Shown here: positions 61,418 through 64,000 of the stretch, one piece after another
Position numbering within the stretch: position 1 is the first letter of the stretch
Layout of the letters: every line of letters starts with the position of its first letter
Origin: Kitasatospora sp. MMS16-BH015
GTDB taxonomy: Bacteria > Actinomycetota > Actinomycetes > Streptomycetales > Streptomycetaceae
Length of the DNA: 64,000 nt
Assembly (NCBI RefSeq): GCF_002943525.1
Contig: NZ_CP025394.1
Span: forward strand, 5,208,001 to 5,272,000
Direction: 5' to 3'
Notes under the pieces: generated by a model
Databases searched by the model: none
What the model was told of the DNA's origin: nothing
What the model saw: the letters and a program-made list of their open reading frames with translations, nothing else
Translations under genes and position numbers: made by a program

Positions 61418-61669
61418 ATGGGCGAGCAGGGCGACGTGAACGGGCAGGCCGGCCGGGATGGTCAGAGTGAGCAGGTGGACCCGGGGACGGGAGGCGGGGA
61501 GCGCCGGCCGGAGGCCGAGCGGAAGGCGAAGCTGGTCTTCGGTGATCCGCTGGACCGGCAGAGCAGTGACGACACCGACCGGGGTTGGGGTGAGAGCTCT
61601 GGGACGGGCGGCGCCAAGCGTGGGCTGGACTGGTACCTGAGTCAGCGGCCGCCGCACCACGGGGAGTGA
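61418..61669 (+). CDS. Small conserved streptomycete protein
   Basis: This is an 83-residue hydrophilic protein. ATG 61418 was chosen over an in-frame upstream start because the conserved part begins here. It is rich in Gly, Glu and Asp and ends in the recognisable pattern LVFGDPLDRQSSDD ... LDWYLSQRPPHHG, which I recall from many streptomycete small proteins of unknown function. No domain, signal peptide or membrane segment. Confidence 0.7.
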   Translation: MGEQGDVNGQAGRDGQSEQVDPGTGGGERRPEAERKAKLVFGDPLDRQSSDDTDRGWGESSGTGGAKRGLDWYLSQRPPHHGE

Positions 61670-61799
61670 GGCGGCCGGGGACAGGACTCGGGACGGTACG
61701 GGACTGTCGTCAGGGGACGGTGAAGGCAGGACGGGTGGAGCGGTGTGGGTGTCGGAGGGGGACGGGTGACCTGGGGCGAGCCGGGGTGAGCTGGGGGGG

Positions 61800-62216
61800 T
61801 CAGCTCTGGCGGACGAGGGCGTCGCGGATCTCGGTGAGCAGTACGACTTCCTGAGCCTCGGCCTCGGCGGAGGCCTCTTCGAGGGTCTTGCGGTTGGCCA
61901 TGAAGCGCTTCATGGGGACGATCAGGGCGAAGTAGACGACGGCGGCGGTGATGATGAACTGCAAGACCGCGCTGAGCACGGAGCCCCACAGGATGTAGAC
62001 GCCGGAGGTGACGTTGCCCGCCTCGTCCATGGCGCAGGGGCCCTTGAGACAGGACGAGTACGAGGCCAGGTCCTCGCTTCCGAACAGGCCGACGATGGGG
62101 TTGATGACGCCCTTCACGAAGGCGTTGACGATGTTGGTGAAGGCCGCGCCGATCACGACGGCGACGGCGAGGTCGATGACATTGCCGCGGAGCAGGAATT
62201 CCTTGAAGCCCTTCAT
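61800..62216 (-). CDS. mscL: Large-conductance mechanosensitive channel
   Basis: This is a 138-residue MscL homologue, a homopentameric emergency release valve opened by membrane tension. The N-terminal amphipathic helix and first membrane helix (KGFKEFLLRGNVIDLAVAVVIGAAF) are canonical, followed by a periplasmic loop with a cysteine pair (SSCLKGPC) and a second helix (VLQFIITAAVVYFALIVP). A charged C-terminal helical bundle follows. The extracellular cysteines are unusual compared with E. coli MscL. It lies 30 bases downstream of a proline-rich gene on the same strand. Confidence 0.95.
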   Translation of the reverse strand: MKGFKEFLLRGNVIDLAVAVVIGAAFTNIVNAFVKGVINPIVGLFGSEDLASYSSCLKGPCAMDEAGNVTSGVYILWGSVLSAVLQFIITAAVVYFALIVPMKRFMANRKTLEEASAEAEAQEVVLLTEIRDALVRQS

Positions 62217-62246
62217 GCCGCGCTGAACGACGATCTGTCGGACTGG

Positions 62247-64000
<1,754 letters not shown>

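Overview
The window is about 72-73% GC, codes densely on both strands with GTG starts common, and carries actinomycete-specific families: FO synthase (F420), mycothiol-dependent isomerase, XRE/DUF397 pair, HrdD-type sigma factor and Streptomyces-type NuoA-N genes. This indicates a streptomycete or close relative (Streptomyces, Kitasatospora, Streptacidiphilus). Nothing in it looks like plasmid or phage apart from one IS30-type insertion sequence.

Layout. 1-14215: most of a 14-gene respiratory complex I operon, nuoD (cut by the left edge) to nuoN, mostly with 1-4 base stop/start overlaps and closed by a 20-bp terminator stem. 14351-20897: a long-chain polyprenyl diphosphate synthase (probably the menaquinone side chain), an IS30 element, a NarL-type response regulator without a kinase, and the two-subunit 2-oxoacid:ferredoxin oxidoreductase korAB. 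The region thus couples ferredoxin/NADH supply, quinone synthesis and proton pumping. 20963-26985: an HxlR regulator divergent from a quinone-reductase-like SDR with a visible operator, RarD, a small unknown protein, and a lipid-carrier-like secreted protein coupled to an ABC exporter. 27170-33188: FO synthase, an ADP-ribosylglycohydrolase, the DUF397/XRE pair and a GPP34 protein.

33494-44461 is rich in cell-envelope genes: a D,D-carboxypeptidase with a very long cytoplasmic tail, a BrkB membrane protein, polyprenyl-phosphate-mannose synthase with a multispanning glycosyltransferase, and a MacB/FtsX-like ABC transporter behind a PadR-like operator. A tRNA-Arg(CCT) follows. 44951-52610 is mixed metabolism: SnoaL-like protein, an orphan cytochrome b (no qcrA/qcrC), an F420-type flavoprotein, TetR, a mycothiol-dependent isomerase-like protein, an MFS transporter and a UbiD-like decarboxylase. 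52701-59722 returns to the wall: a large secreted amidase with three C-terminal repeats, a MurJ-type lipid II flippase and a PAP2 phosphatase. 60119 to the end: an HrdD-like sigma factor with a recognisable SigR promoter, a small conserved protein, MscL, and a proline-rich reading frame running off the right edge.

The most interesting pattern is a short motif (T-x-x-L-R-L-P / T-M-M-L-N-L-R) repeated in the cytoplasmic parts of two separate peptidoglycan proteins, the carboxypeptidase and MurJ. It may be a shared phospho-threonine or docking site. No CRISPR array, prophage, biosynthetic cluster or obvious defence system was seen. All functional calls rest on reading motifs and translations; no database search was possible.
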